Translations under genes and position numbers: made by a program
The notes under the pieces: model-generated
Seen by the model: the letters and a program-made list of their open reading frames with translations, nothing else
What the model was told of the DNA's origin: nothing
Database searches by the model: none
Origin: Prado023 sp963753075
GTDB taxonomy: Bacteria; Actinomycetota; Actinomycetes; S36-B12; CAIYMF01
Direction of reading: 5' to 3'
Assembly (NCBI GenBank): GCA_963753075.1
Contig: CAVWAR010000010.1
Span: forward strand, 231,908 to 295,907
Length of the DNA stretch: 64,000 nucleotides
In this document: positions 42,707 through 50,892 of the stretch, piece by piece
Layout: each line of letters opens with the position of its first letter
Position numbering within the stretch: position 1 is the stretch's first letter

Positions 42707-43744
42707 ATGGCGCGAATGAGGACGGGCGAGCTGGCGAGGCGCAACCTGAAGTCGCTGTTGCGTGACCCGCTGTCGCTCGGTCTCGCACTCGTCCTTCCCG
42801 TGGGCATGCTTCTGATCCTCGTCGCGGTCGGCAACGCTGTCGGTGAGGCCGAAGCCCCCTGGATGACGGCCACTGTGCTCACCCCTGGCATAGCGCTGTT
42901 CGGGTACGTGATGCTGATGCTCAGCTCTGCGATGGCGTTGTCCCGTGACCGGGACAGTTCGCTGCTGGACCGGATGTTCACAACCCCCGTCTCGGCCTCG
43001 GACTTCATCGCCGGATACTCCCTGCCCTACCTGCCGGTGGCCTTTGCTCAGACAGTGGTGCTGTTCGCCATCGCCACGTTCTTCGGGCTGGGGATGGTCG
43101 GGAGCGTCGGCCTCGTGCTCGTCCTGCTGGGGCTGATGGCGCTCTTCTACATCGCGCTGGGCATGGTCCTCGGCACCACCCTGACGGTCAATCAGGTGTC
43201 TGGCGCGTACTCCGCCGTGCTGCTGCTGACCATCTTCGGTGGCGCCTGGATCGACCTGTCCGCCCTGGGCGGAGCCTTTGAAGCCGTGGCGCACCTGTTC
43301 CCGTTCGCCCACGCGCTCGACGCCACCAGAGCCGTCATGGCCGACGGCGCCGGGCTTGGCGAGATCGCAAGCGACCTGGCCTGGGTCACGGGCTACACAC
43401 TGGCAATGGCTGCTTGCAGCTGTCTGGCTCTTCCGCCGACAGATGATCCGCTGAGCGCCGGTGCCAATCACGGTGAGTGGATCTCCGCGTGCTGCCTCGT
43501 GGGGAAGGATGAGGACACAAGCCGTTGCGAATCCGCGATGAGGTCGGGGAGCTCACCCACCGGAACGCCATCGGTCAGATCGACATTGTCCCAATGGCGC
43601 TTGCCTGCTTGCGCTGACACCGTGTTCACGCGGGCTGGTCCGTCCTGGTACACCATGTCCAGTTGCCGCATCACGGCGACCAATGGAGGCTTGTTGCCCC
43701 CGAGGGCCAGCCGCAGGCTCCCGGTCGCGACATGCCCGATGTGA
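42707..43744 (+). CDS. ABC-2 type permease, C-terminus frameshifted
   Basis: The first 237 residues are a normal six-helix ABC-2 permease of the antibiotic/lipid export type (RNLKSLLRDPLSLGLALVLP, then SRDRDSSLLDRMFTTPVSAS, and the late LTVNQVSGAYSAVLLLTIFG). After YTLAMAAC near 43417 the natural ending, AVWLFRRQMIR with stop at 43454, lies in the next frame; one extra base makes the open frame run on for about 109 unrelated residues. No ATP-binding subunit gene adjoins, so it is either an orphan partner of a distant ATPase or the remains of a split operon. Whether the extra base is a mutation or an error cannot be told here. Confidence 0.7.
   Translation: MARMRTGELARRNLKSLLRDPLSLGLALVLPVGMLLILVAVGNAVGEAEAPWMTATVLTPGIALFGYVMLMLSSAMALSRDRDSSLLDRMFTTPVSASDFIAGYSLPYLPVAFAQTVVLFAIATFFGLGMVGSVGLVLVLLGLMALFYIALGMVLGTTLTVNQVSGAYSAVLLLTIFGGAWIDLSALGGAFEAVAHLFPFAHALDATRAVMADGAGLGEIASDLAWVTGYTLAMAACSCLALPPTDDPLSAGANHGEWISACCLVGKDEDTSRCESAMRSGSSPTGTPSVRSTLSQWRLPACADTVFTRAGPSWYTMSSCRITATNGGLLPPRASRRLPVATCPM
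43468..43683 (-). pseudogene. Possible C-terminal fragment of an MmcQ/YjbR-like protein
   Basis: The frame contains GKRHWDNVDLTDGVPVGELP followed by DLIADSQRLV, which resembles the C-terminal KHWxTV...P..EL..LI..SY.LV pattern of MmcQ/YjbR (CyaY-like fold) proteins. The N-terminal two thirds of that domain are not found upstream. It lies antisense to the run-on part of the permease frame. Identification rests on one motif. Confidence 0.35.
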
Positions 43745-43754
43745 GGAGCCCGAA

Positions 43755-44579
43755 GTGCCCGACAGCAACACGATCTTCATCACTGGTGCGTCATCCGGTA
43801 TCGGCAGGGCCACGGCCGAGCACTTCCAGCGGAATGGGTGGAACGTGGTCGCGACGATGCGCAACCCCGATGACGGGGCCCAACTGGCATCGCTGCCACG
43901 CGTGCACGTTGTTCGCCTGGATGTCACCGACCATCCCTCCATCGACGCAGCCGTGGCTGCGGCTCTGCAGCGCTTCGGACGAATCGATGTCCTGTTCAAC
44001 AACGCCGGCTATGGCGCATATGGCCCGCTCGAGGCCTTCCCGATGGACCGAATCGAGCGACAGTTCGATACGAATGTCATGGGTCTGATCGCCACCACGA
44101 AGGCAGTCCTGCCCCACTTCCGCGCCAATCGATCGGGGTTCATCGTCAACGTGTCCTCGATCGGCGGCCAGGTCACCTTCCCGCTGGGGGCCCTCTACCA
44201 CGGTACGAAGTTCGCGGTGGAGGGCATCTCGGAGGCACTTCACTTCGAGATGGCGGCCATCGGGGTGAAGGTCAAGATCATCGAGCCTGGACTGATCGCC
44301 ACCGACTTCGGTGGCCGTTCGTTCGACTTCGTCAACGACGAGTCGCTCGCCGAGTACCAGGCCACCGTCGCTGGCGTGATGCGCGGATTCACGTCCCAGG
44401 CTGGAGAGTCGACACCGCCGAGCGCGGTCGCCGAGGTGGTGTGGGATGCAGTCACGGATGGTACCGACACCCTCCGCTATCGTGCCGGAGCCGACGCCGT
44501 CGCGCTCCTCGACAGCCGCAAGGCGCTGGACGACGCCACCTTCTTCGCGGCGATCAAGTCCCGCATGGGCCTGTCGTGA
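43755..44579 (+). CDS. Short-chain dehydrogenase/reductase
   Basis: A 274-aa classical SDR: cofactor loop FITGASSGIGRATAEHFQRN, NNAG in LFNNAGYGAYGPLEAF, catalytic Ser in VNVSSIGGQ and YHGTKFAVEG (YxxxK). The segment VKIIEPGLIATDF is the usual post-catalytic strand. It belongs to the subgroup often annotated as oxidoreductases acting on steroid- or ketone-like substrates. The GTG at 43755 has GAGGAG about 6 bases upstream. It is distinct from the SDR at 41485 and not a recent duplicate. Confidence 0.9.
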   Translation: MPDSNTIFITGASSGIGRATAEHFQRNGWNVVATMRNPDDGAQLASLPRVHVVRLDVTDHPSIDAAVAAALQRFGRIDVLFNNAGYGAYGPLEAFPMDRIERQFDTNVMGLIATTKAVLPHFRANRSGFIVNVSSIGGQVTFPLGALYHGTKFAVEGISEALHFEMAAIGVKVKIIEPGLIATDFGGRSFDFVNDESLAEYQATVAGVMRGFTSQAGESTPPSAVAEVVWDAVTDGTDTLRYRAGADAVALLDSRKALDDATFFAAIKSRMGLS

Positions 44580-44709
44580 TCGCCCTGCGCCAAACGATGC
44601 CTACTCCGCAGGTGTGTCGCTGCCTCGGTGCCCGATCGCCGTTCCTGCAGCAGCCCACGAACTCGCTGGGCCCGACGGTCAACGCAGCCGCGGCTGAGGA
44701 GGAACTCGT

Positions 44710-45234
44710 GTGAGTGCACAGGATCCGGGGCAGTCGGCCCGCGCCGATGGGCTGTCGCTGCTGCGGGGCCTCGCGCGCGAGGCCCACTGCTACCCCAGGG
44801 GGACCGTACTCGCCGAGTTCGCCACGTTCGGGCCGGTTCTCAACGCCCTGGTCGGGGGCCGCCGAGGCGTACCGCGCTACCGGCGGGGCGTCGTGCGCGA
44901 CGAGGAGCGGTTCATCCCGATGTACCGGCGGACTCTCGAAACCCTGCTGGACGACATGCCGGGCGGCGCCAGGCTGATGCCGGCGGTTGACCGGGCCATC
45001 GAGCATGACCACAGGGAGAACGTGAACCTGCTCGCAGCGTTCGACCTCCTCGATCCCGCCGTGGACGAGAATCCGCGAGTCATGGCAGCGACGCGGCACA
45101 CGGCACCGGCTGCCGCGCACGCGGCCGCGAAGTTCGCGCTGCTGACACCCGCCGTCCTCGGTGCTGCCGGCGGCGCGGCACAGCTCTGGCTCCGGCGTGT
45201 GCTCCTCCACCGCTCCGTGGCGTACCGGTCCTGA
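44710..45234 (+). CDS. Hypothetical protein, 174 aa
   Basis: I do not recognise this protein. It starts at a GTG with GAGGAGG 8 bases upstream, giving good support for translation. It is Ala/Arg-rich and mostly helical, with a possible single membrane helix near the C-terminus (FALLTPAVLGAAGGAAQLWL) and a basic end. The middle (RYRRGVVRDEERFIPMYRRT) is strongly amphipathic. It follows the SDR by 130 bases in the same direction. Confidence 0.6.
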   Translation: MSAQDPGQSARADGLSLLRGLAREAHCYPRGTVLAEFATFGPVLNALVGGRRGVPRYRRGVVRDEERFIPMYRRTLETLLDDMPGGARLMPAVDRAIEHDHRENVNLLAAFDLLDPAVDENPRVMAATRHTAPAAAHAAAKFALLTPAVLGAAGGAAQLWLRRVLLHRSVAYRS

Positions 45235-45383
45235 CGCACTGGGGGAGCCCCCTTCATCGCCGAGCTGAGGGTCAGCTCAGCGTCGTCCGCTGAAGAGTGC
45301 CTTGCCCGTGGAGCCTCAGGTCCAGAGGTCGACCGCGGTACCGGTCGGGGCCGGCATCGGTTCAGGCTCGGGCGGCGCAGCCT

Positions 45384-45399
45384 GCTCGGGTTCCCGAGC
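45384..45399. terminator. Short hairpin after msrA
   Basis: GCTCGGG (45384-45390) and CCCGAGC (45393-45399) form a perfect 7-bp stem with a 2-base loop, 8 bases past the stop of the minus-strand methionine sulfoxide reductase gene. Its place suggests a terminator; there is no T-run. Confidence 0.4.
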
Positions 45400-45406
45400 C
45401 CGGCTA

Positions 45407-46126
45407 TCAGGATGACTCCTGGATCTCCTGCCACACCTGCGCCTTGAACTCCTCGCGCCCGGAGCCGGCCTCGTAGGCGTCATACCGGTCCCCGCTCTTG
45501 AGGTAGAAGTCCTGGTGGTACTCCTCGGCCTCGAAGAACGTGGTGAAGGGCAGGACTGGCGTGACGATCGGTTCATCGAACACGCCGGATTCGGCCAGGG
45601 CGGCCTTGGACTCCTCAGCGGCGGCTCGCTGCGCTTCGTCGCGGACGAAGACGGCAGTGGTGTACGGCAAGCCGCGATCGACGAACTGGCCGCCGGCGTC
45701 GGTGGGGTCGATGGCCCGCCAGAACACGTCGAGCAGCTCGCGGTAGGTGACCACCGCGGGGTCGTAGTAGACCTGCACGGCCTCCCTGTGCCCTGTGCTG
45801 CCTGTGTAGACCTCCTCGTATGTCGGGTTCACCTCAGGCCCACCGGCGTACCCGCTGATGGCGTTGCTCACACCAGGGGTCTCCTGGAATCCGGACTCGA
45901 CGCACCAGAAGCACCCGCCGGCGAAGGTCGCCACGGCGGCGTCGTCGGGGGTCGGCTCGCGGATGACCACTGCTGGCCGCGGCACCGGGTCCGGTACCTC
46001 GGCGAGTGCGGATGCTTCGGGCTCGCGGCTGCAGCCGGCAAGAAGGGCGACGAGGATGCCGGCCACGAGCGCGACGACCGCCAGTCGGGGGGTGGCTCGA
46101 TACGAGGTTCCCTGGGTCTGCTGCAC
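45407..46126 (-). CDS. msrA: Peptide methionine sulfoxide reductase MsrA, lipoprotein form
   Basis: A 239-aa enzyme that reduces methionine-S-sulfoxide in proteins. The N-terminus is a lipoprotein signal (VVALVAGILVALLAGC, lipobox Cys about residue 32), placing it outside the membrane. The catalytic motif GGCFWCVESGFQ and the substrate region GYAGG, TGHREAVQVYYDP and EEYHQDFY are intact. No resolving Cys pair is evident near the C-terminus, so reduction by an external thioredoxin-like partner is expected. The start is a GTG with GAGG close by. Exported MsrA lipoproteins protect envelope proteins from oxidants. Confidence 0.92.
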   Translation of the reverse strand: MQQTQGTSYRATPRLAVVALVAGILVALLAGCSREPEASALAEVPDPVPRPAVVIREPTPDDAAVATFAGGCFWCVESGFQETPGVSNAISGYAGGPEVNPTYEEVYTGSTGHREAVQVYYDPAVVTYRELLDVFWRAIDPTDAGGQFVDRGLPYTTAVFVRDEAQRAAAEESKAALAESGVFDEPIVTPVLPFTTFFEAEEYHQDFYLKSGDRYDAYEAGSGREEFKAQVWQEIQESS

Positions 46127-46439
46127 ACCTCAGTGTCCTCCGCTTTGCCGCGACCGGCCACCTGCATGATCCTCGACCTCGGAACTCCTCCTCCGCGTCC
46201 ATACGCCACTCCCATCCGCAACCAGCCTGTACCTAGTAACAGCCCCGAGGAAGCCCAAACCCAACGAACACAGACCAACAAAGTTCGCACAGAATCCGCG
46301 CGCCGCCACCGCGCTACCCACATCGCCGCGTGCGGACGCATCCGCCCGTGCCTTCTCTGCCTTCCGGGGCGGTGGTTCAGCCCCGTCGGATGCCCCCGGC
46401 TGGCGAAGGTGCAGGGCGAGTGCCGCCTCTCACGTCTTG
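46127..46439. other. Divergent non-coding region between msrA and higBA
   Basis: No gene seen. A lower-GC stretch near 46230-46300 stands out from the flanks and may hold the msrA promoter. The toxin-antitoxin operator begins at 46440. Confidence 0.5.
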
Positions 46440-46466
46440 TATCGTGTCGCGCTACGCGATACGATA
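46440..46466. promoter_or_regulatory. HigBA operator, 27-bp dyad
   Basis: TATCGTGTCGCG (46440-46451) and CGCGATACGATA (46455-46466) are reverse complements except for one mismatch, with a CTA spacer. The dyad ends 5 bases before the toxin start codon, so bound antitoxin would block both promoter and ribosome access. Autorepression by HigA is the known behaviour of the family. Confidence 0.75.
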
Positions 46467-46471
46467 TCCCG

Positions 46472-46750
46472 GTGATCGTGAGCTTCCGGCACAAGGGCCT
46501 GGAGCAGTTGTACCGAGATGGCTCGAAGAAGGGCGTGCAGGCCGCGCACGCTCCGAAACTGTTGCGGATCCTGTCGGCGCTGGATGTGGCCCAGGCCCCG
46601 CAGGACCTGTCGATTCCTTCGTTCCGGACCCATCAGCTCAAGGGCGACCTCGCCGGTCACTGGTCGATCTGGGTCAATGGCAACTGGCGAGTGACATTCC
46701 GTTTCGTCGAGCACGACGTCGAACTCGTGGACTATCAGGACTACCACTGA
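46472..46750 (+). CDS. higB: HigB toxin of a type II toxin-antitoxin system
   Basis: A 92-aa RelE-superfamily endoribonuclease that cuts mRNA on the ribosome. Family features are SFRHKGLEQLYRDGSKKGVQ, then LRILSALDVAQAPQDL and the core LKGDLAGHWSIWVNGNWRVT followed by FVEHDVELVDYQDYH. The HWSIWVNGNWRVTF segment carries the active-site basic and aromatic residues. It starts at GTG 46472 right after the operator. Toxin-before-antitoxin order is typical of HigBA. The gap to higA is 17 bases. Confidence 0.92.
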   Translation: MIVSFRHKGLEQLYRDGSKKGVQAAHAPKLLRILSALDVAQAPQDLSIPSFRTHQLKGDLAGHWSIWVNGNWRVTFRFVEHDVELVDYQDYH

Positions 46751-46767
46751 AGGAGCAGGTGAGGACA

Positions 46768-47052
46768 ATGATGAAGAGCCCGGTGCATCCTGGAGAAATC
46801 CTGCGCGAGGACGTGCTGGCCGAACTGGGTCTCGGTGTCGGTGAGGCAGCGTCCCGGTTGGGGATCTCCCGAGTGGCGCTCAGTAGGGTGCTGCACGGGC
46901 ATGCCCGGATCAGCCCGAACCTCGCCGTGCGCCTGGAGGAGGCCGGCGTTGGCACCGCCCGCGCCTGGCTTGCGATGCAGAGCGCCCATGATCTGGCCGC
47001 TGAGCGGGCGTCCGGCTCGCACGATGTTCGCCCCTTGAACGACGTCGCCTGA
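46768..47052 (+). CDS. higA: HigA antitoxin, XRE-type HTH
   Basis: A 94-aa DNA-binding antitoxin. It starts MMKSPVHPGEILREDVLAEL, the conserved HigA N-terminus, and has the HTH GVGEAASRLGISRVALSRVL (about residues 24-43). GEA/S-R-V-L contacts and the following HGHARISPNLAVRLEEAG helix are all intact. It binds HigB and represses the operon at the dyad upstream. The ATG at 46768 has GAGG 5 bases upstream. Confidence 0.92.
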   Translation: MMKSPVHPGEILREDVLAELGLGVGEAASRLGISRVALSRVLHGHARISPNLAVRLEEAGVGTARAWLAMQSAHDLAAERASGSHDVRPLNDVA

Positions 47053-47896
47053 CTGAGCGGCCCGCCTCACAATCCTCACAGTCACAACGCCGCGTGTCGC
47101 GCACTTCGGGGGGAGGCATCACCGCCCAGATTGATGCCCCTACACCGCCACGGCCACTGCGCCGATCCCGGACAGGACGTACATTCCGCATGTGTGCCGA
47201 AGTGTCCGGGTCGCTCGGGGGTCCTCGCCTTCCTCGAAGCCCATCAGTGAGGTGGCCAAATGGTCCGCACGCTGGCGCCGGGAGTGATCATCCAGTAGCC
47301 GACCTCGGCGATCCGTGCGAACTCTCGCGCATCACTGTTCACCAGTCCCTGCGACCGGAGCGGCGACCCGTCCGCAGGCCCACAGGCAAGGGCTCGCCGA
47401 TCGTCAGCCAGTCGATGTACTTGGCCTCCGTCGACCCGGGACCTGTGCCAATATGGGTGAACCCGTCGGCACCCAGTGCCGCGGTCTCCAAGCTGCTGGC
47501 CAGCAGCCCCCGGATGACGTCCTATCGTCGCCTGTCGCGCACCTTGGGGCAGGCATCAAAGCGCCCAGTGTGACGCGGCCAGACGAGAGGCGCTGGGTCG
47601 GCGCCGCTCCCATCGCTGGATTCGCCGGGGTCCAGCTACGACCCCAAGCCTGGACCTCTGGTTCTGGACGCGCAGAGCCCGCAGTGGCTCCTCGTCCAGA
47701 GCAGTTGCGATCACGGTCTTCATCACGACCTTCCCCGCAGTGCTCCCACCAAGCGTGGTGGGCCACATGCACCGTCTCCCGGAGAGTTCGTGGCTGGTCG
47801 TTGGGCGGTCGTCGCGTTGGGGGGCGTAGCGTGAAGGTGCCGACCGGGGGAGGTCAGGCATTGGGCCCACGGTCCCTCGGTCATCTTGGAGGAGCC
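47053..47896. other. 844-base gap with a degenerate minus-strand coding relic
   Basis: No intact gene. The minus strand at 47244-47517 shows protein-like text in two frames (listed separately). The remainder holds only long Arg/Pro-rich frames of the shadow type. GGAGGA just before 47897 is the ribosome-binding site of the next gene. Confidence 0.45.
47244..47517 (-). pseudogene. Degenerate coding relic of unknown family
   Basis: One minus-strand frame reads DVIRGLLASSLETAALGADG, then STEAKYIDWLTIGEPLPVGL to a stop at 47339. The adjacent frame continues with GLVNSDAREFARIAEVGYWM and ASVRTIWPPH to a stop at 47244. The two join sensibly with one frameshift near 47345, and the composition is protein-like. 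I cannot name the family. Confidence 0.3.
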
Positions 47897-49934
47897 ATGT
47901 CGGGCCAACCACGTGCAGCGGATCCTGGGAATCAGCCGCAGGGCCCGGGCGACCGCCGCGGGCGGCGTGGGTTGCGGTGTGGGTTCGGGGCGGTGCTCGC
48001 CGGGGTGATGGTCGCGGGCATGGTCAGCGCCCCACCGGTGGTCGGGACCAGTCCCGGGGTGCCGGGATCGGTGCCTCAGTTCGTGGCCGCGGCACCGGCG
48101 GGCCCACCTACGGTGGTGGTGCCGATGGCCAAGAAGAAGAGGAGGCCGCGGGTCGGCGTTCGCCAGCAAGAAGAGGCTGGTGGTGAACATCGATCCGGAC
48201 CTGCGGCGGAAGAAGAACTGGAAGTTCAAGCTGCAGCGCAAGTCCAGGGGCAAGTGGCGCAAGGTCGGGATCTACCGCACCCGGGGGAAGTCCGAGATCC
48301 GCAAGCTCAAGGTGAAGAAGGGCAAGTACCGGGTGAAGGTGTACGCCCGACCCGGGTACCGGAAGGTGACCACCAAGGCCTACCGATTCACCCCCACCAC
48401 CCCGGACACGACGGCTCCGGGTGTGGTCACCGGGTTGGCGGTCACCGGTCGGACCGCGACGAGCATCACTCTCGGGTGGACGAACCCGGCGGACCCGGAC
48501 CTGGCCACGGTGATCGTGCGCCGCGCGACCGGGAACACCGCGCCGGCCACCCCGGCTGACGGGGCCGCGGTGCCCCTAGCCTCAGCGACGGCGGCCTCGG
48601 TGACCGATGCTGGTCTGCAGGTCGACGCCCCGCAGTCGTACGCGGTGTTCACACGGGATACCACCGGCAACACCAGCCCCGGCGTCCCGCTGACCACCCG
48701 CACCCTCGGACCCTCAGTAAAGGACACCACCCGGGTCTCAGTGCGCAGCAACGGCGACCAGGCCACCGGTGGCAACTCCTTGAACCCGGCGATCAGCGCC
48801 GACGGCCGATGGATCAGCTACCACTCGGATGCGACGAACCTGGTCGCCAACGACACCAACGGCCAGCGCGACGTGTTCCTCCACGACCGGGACACCGGGA
48901 CCACCCGACGGGTGTCGGTCCGCAGCAACGGCGACCAGGCCAACGGCTCCTCCTACGCTCGGGCGATCAGCGCCGACGGTCGGTGGATCACCTACCAGTC
49001 GGATGCGACGAACCTGGTCGACGGTGACACCAACAGCGCGGCCGACGTGTTCCTGTTCGACCGGGACACCGGACAAACTGAACGGGTGTCGGTCCGCAGC
49101 AACGGCCAGCAGGCCGACGGCCCCTCCGGGGACTCGGCGATCAGCGCCGACGGCCGCTGGATCACCTACACCTCGTACGCGACGAACCTGGTCGACAACG
49201 ACACCAACGGCGAGCACGACCTGTTCCTGCTCGACCGGGACACCGGACAAACTGAACGGGTGTCGGTCCGCAGCAACGGCCAGCAGGCCGACGGCCCCTC
49301 CGGGGACTCGGCGATCAGCGCCGACGGGCGGTGGATCACCTACCAGTCGTACGCGACGAACCTGGTCGACAACGACACCAACACCACGACGGATGTGTTC
49401 CTGTTCGACCGGGACACCGCACGAACCGAACGGGTGTCGGTCCGCAGCAACGGCGCACAGGCAAACGACGACTCCTACAGCCCGGCGATCAGCGCCGACG
49501 GCCGACGGATCAGCTACCACTCGTGGGCGACGAACCTGGTCGCCAACGACACCAACAGCGCGGCCGACGTGTTCCTGTTCGACCGGGACACCGCACAAAC
49601 CGAACGGGTGTCGGTCCGCAGCAACGGCGCACAGGCAGACAACTACGCCTACGGCCCGGCTATCAGCGCCGACGGCCGGTGGATCAGCTACTACTCGTGG
49701 GCGACGAACCTGGTCGACGGTGACACCAACAGCGCGCCCGACGTGTTCCTGTTCGACCGGTACACTCGGACCACCCGACGGGTGTCGGTCCGCGGCAACG
49801 GCGACCAGGCCAACGGCTCAGTCCCGGCGATCAGCGCCGACGGCCGCTGGATCACCTACCAGTCGGATGCGACGAACCTGGTCGCCAACGACACCAACAA
49901 CTACGGCGACGTGTTCCTTGCCCGGATGTGGTGA
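47897..49934 (+). pseudogene. Secreted seven-repeat beta-propeller protein with one frameshift
   Basis: The ATG at 47897 (GGAGGA upstream) opens a signal sequence (LRCGFGAVLAGVMVAGMVSA) and linker to MAKKKRRPR. At a GGG run near 48150 one surplus base shifts the frame; removing it gives SAFASKKRLVVNIDPDLRRK and a basic Lys/Arg-rich domain (about 75-145). Then follow a fibronectin-III-like domain (PGVVTGLAVTGRTATSITLG) and seven tandem PD40/TolB-type repeats of 58-59 residues, each with ISADGRWI, ATNLV and DVFLFDRDT. The distal part alone, from GTG 48180, is an open frame of 584 codons. The rebuilt protein is about 678 aa and would be exported. The single break in a homopolymer may be a sequencing error. 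Confidence 0.75.
48732..49931 (+). repeat. Seven tandem 174-177 bp coding repeats
   Basis: Units begin at 48732, 48909, 49083, 49257, 49431, 49605 and 49779, each starting with codons for RVSVR(S/G)NG. Spacing is 177 then 174 bases. Units 3 and 4 are nearly identical in their first half, showing recent duplication or gene conversion. Seven units match one blade each of a seven-bladed propeller. The last unit is cut short at DVFLARMW. Confidence 0.85.
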
Positions 49935-50892
49935 CCGCTCGCACTCAGGTGCGCACGAACCTGGCTGTGACCCGCGGTTCAGGCGGCGCTGGCGCGGTGG
50001 CCGCCTCGGCGGGCAGGTGCAGGGGGGCAGTCAGACGCGACAGGGCGATACCAAGCCACGGCGCGTCACCCACGGAGACGGCCCTGCTGCCTCGTCCAGT
50101 CGTCCTCTAGGTACGGGCTGAACTCAAAGCCCCGCGATGAGTCTGGGGAGCCCGCGCGGCTTGTGGGAAGCGGCCGGGAGCCTGAACCAGGCCGGCCGGG
50201 TCGCGTCGGCATGAGCGCCGCCTGGAACCTGCCCCATTTCGATGGGAGTCGCCCTATGTGGGGCCAGCATCATAGCCCGGAGTGATGCACCGATTGCTCT
50301 CAAGGGGGGAGCCTGACCTGGTGAGCTTCGAACTGCCTCGTCATCTCACGCGAGGATCGTCGGAACCGGCAGAGCGGTGCGGCGTCCGACGCCGGGTTGC
50401 TTCAGCCCGTTGGGCGCGATTGTGGTGGCCACGATCGTGACCGCTGGCTGCTCTTGGCTGTCGCTGCGGCGCTTCTTGTGGATGCAGTCCGCAATGACCT
50501 CGAGCGCTCGGGGGCCTGGCGAGCGTCGTGTTCGCGTGACGAGGGGGTCATTGGTCGGTGGTGACCTGATCGCGCCCAGCGCGCCGACCGGCTGATGTAC
50601 CGGGCCAAACCAGCGTTTCAGGACCCGCATCCTTCCGCCGCCTGTCGGGCTACTCAGGCGAGCGGTGGCGATCCGCGTCCTTGCCGCCCAGAGGGACGTG
50701 GGGGGACCATCCCGGTCCGGTGACCGTCGGCTGTGCGAGGACCGTTGCCATGCGGTTGCCGGGCTGTCCCAGGCGGGCCCCGTGGTTGATCCCGGGGGCT
50801 GGCAGCGCGAGGAGGGCCGCGGTAGCCCTGCGGTCGATCGCCGAGTCCTTGGGCCCTGTTGCCGGTGTGGCCGGCGCTGGTACACCGGAGAT
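49935..50892. other. 958-base gap with a possible GGDEF relic
   Basis: No intact gene. The first 500 bases show nothing recognisable. A fragment resembling the end of a GGDEF domain lies near 50440-50620. The region just before 50893 contains the ribosome-binding site GGAG of the first lipoprotein gene. Confidence 0.45.
50440..50620 (+). pseudogene. Possible C-terminal relic of a diguanylate cyclase (GGDEF)
   Basis: Pieces in neighbouring frames read LLVDAVRNDLERSGAWRASV, then GGDLIA and ADRLMYRAKPAF. The last piece is the hallmark ADRxMYxAK end of GGDEF domains, and the spacing to DLIA fits. At least two frameshifts and a stop interrupt it and the GGDEF signature itself is missing. Confidence 0.35.

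Noticed and set aside
48732..49931. CRISPR-like array
   Set aside because: Repeats are 174-177 bases, coding and in frame, with no short repeats alternating with unique spacers.
48829..50121. Second coding frame through the propeller repeats
   Set aside because: It is a periodic Arg/Thr-rich shadow produced by the tandem repeats in the true frame.
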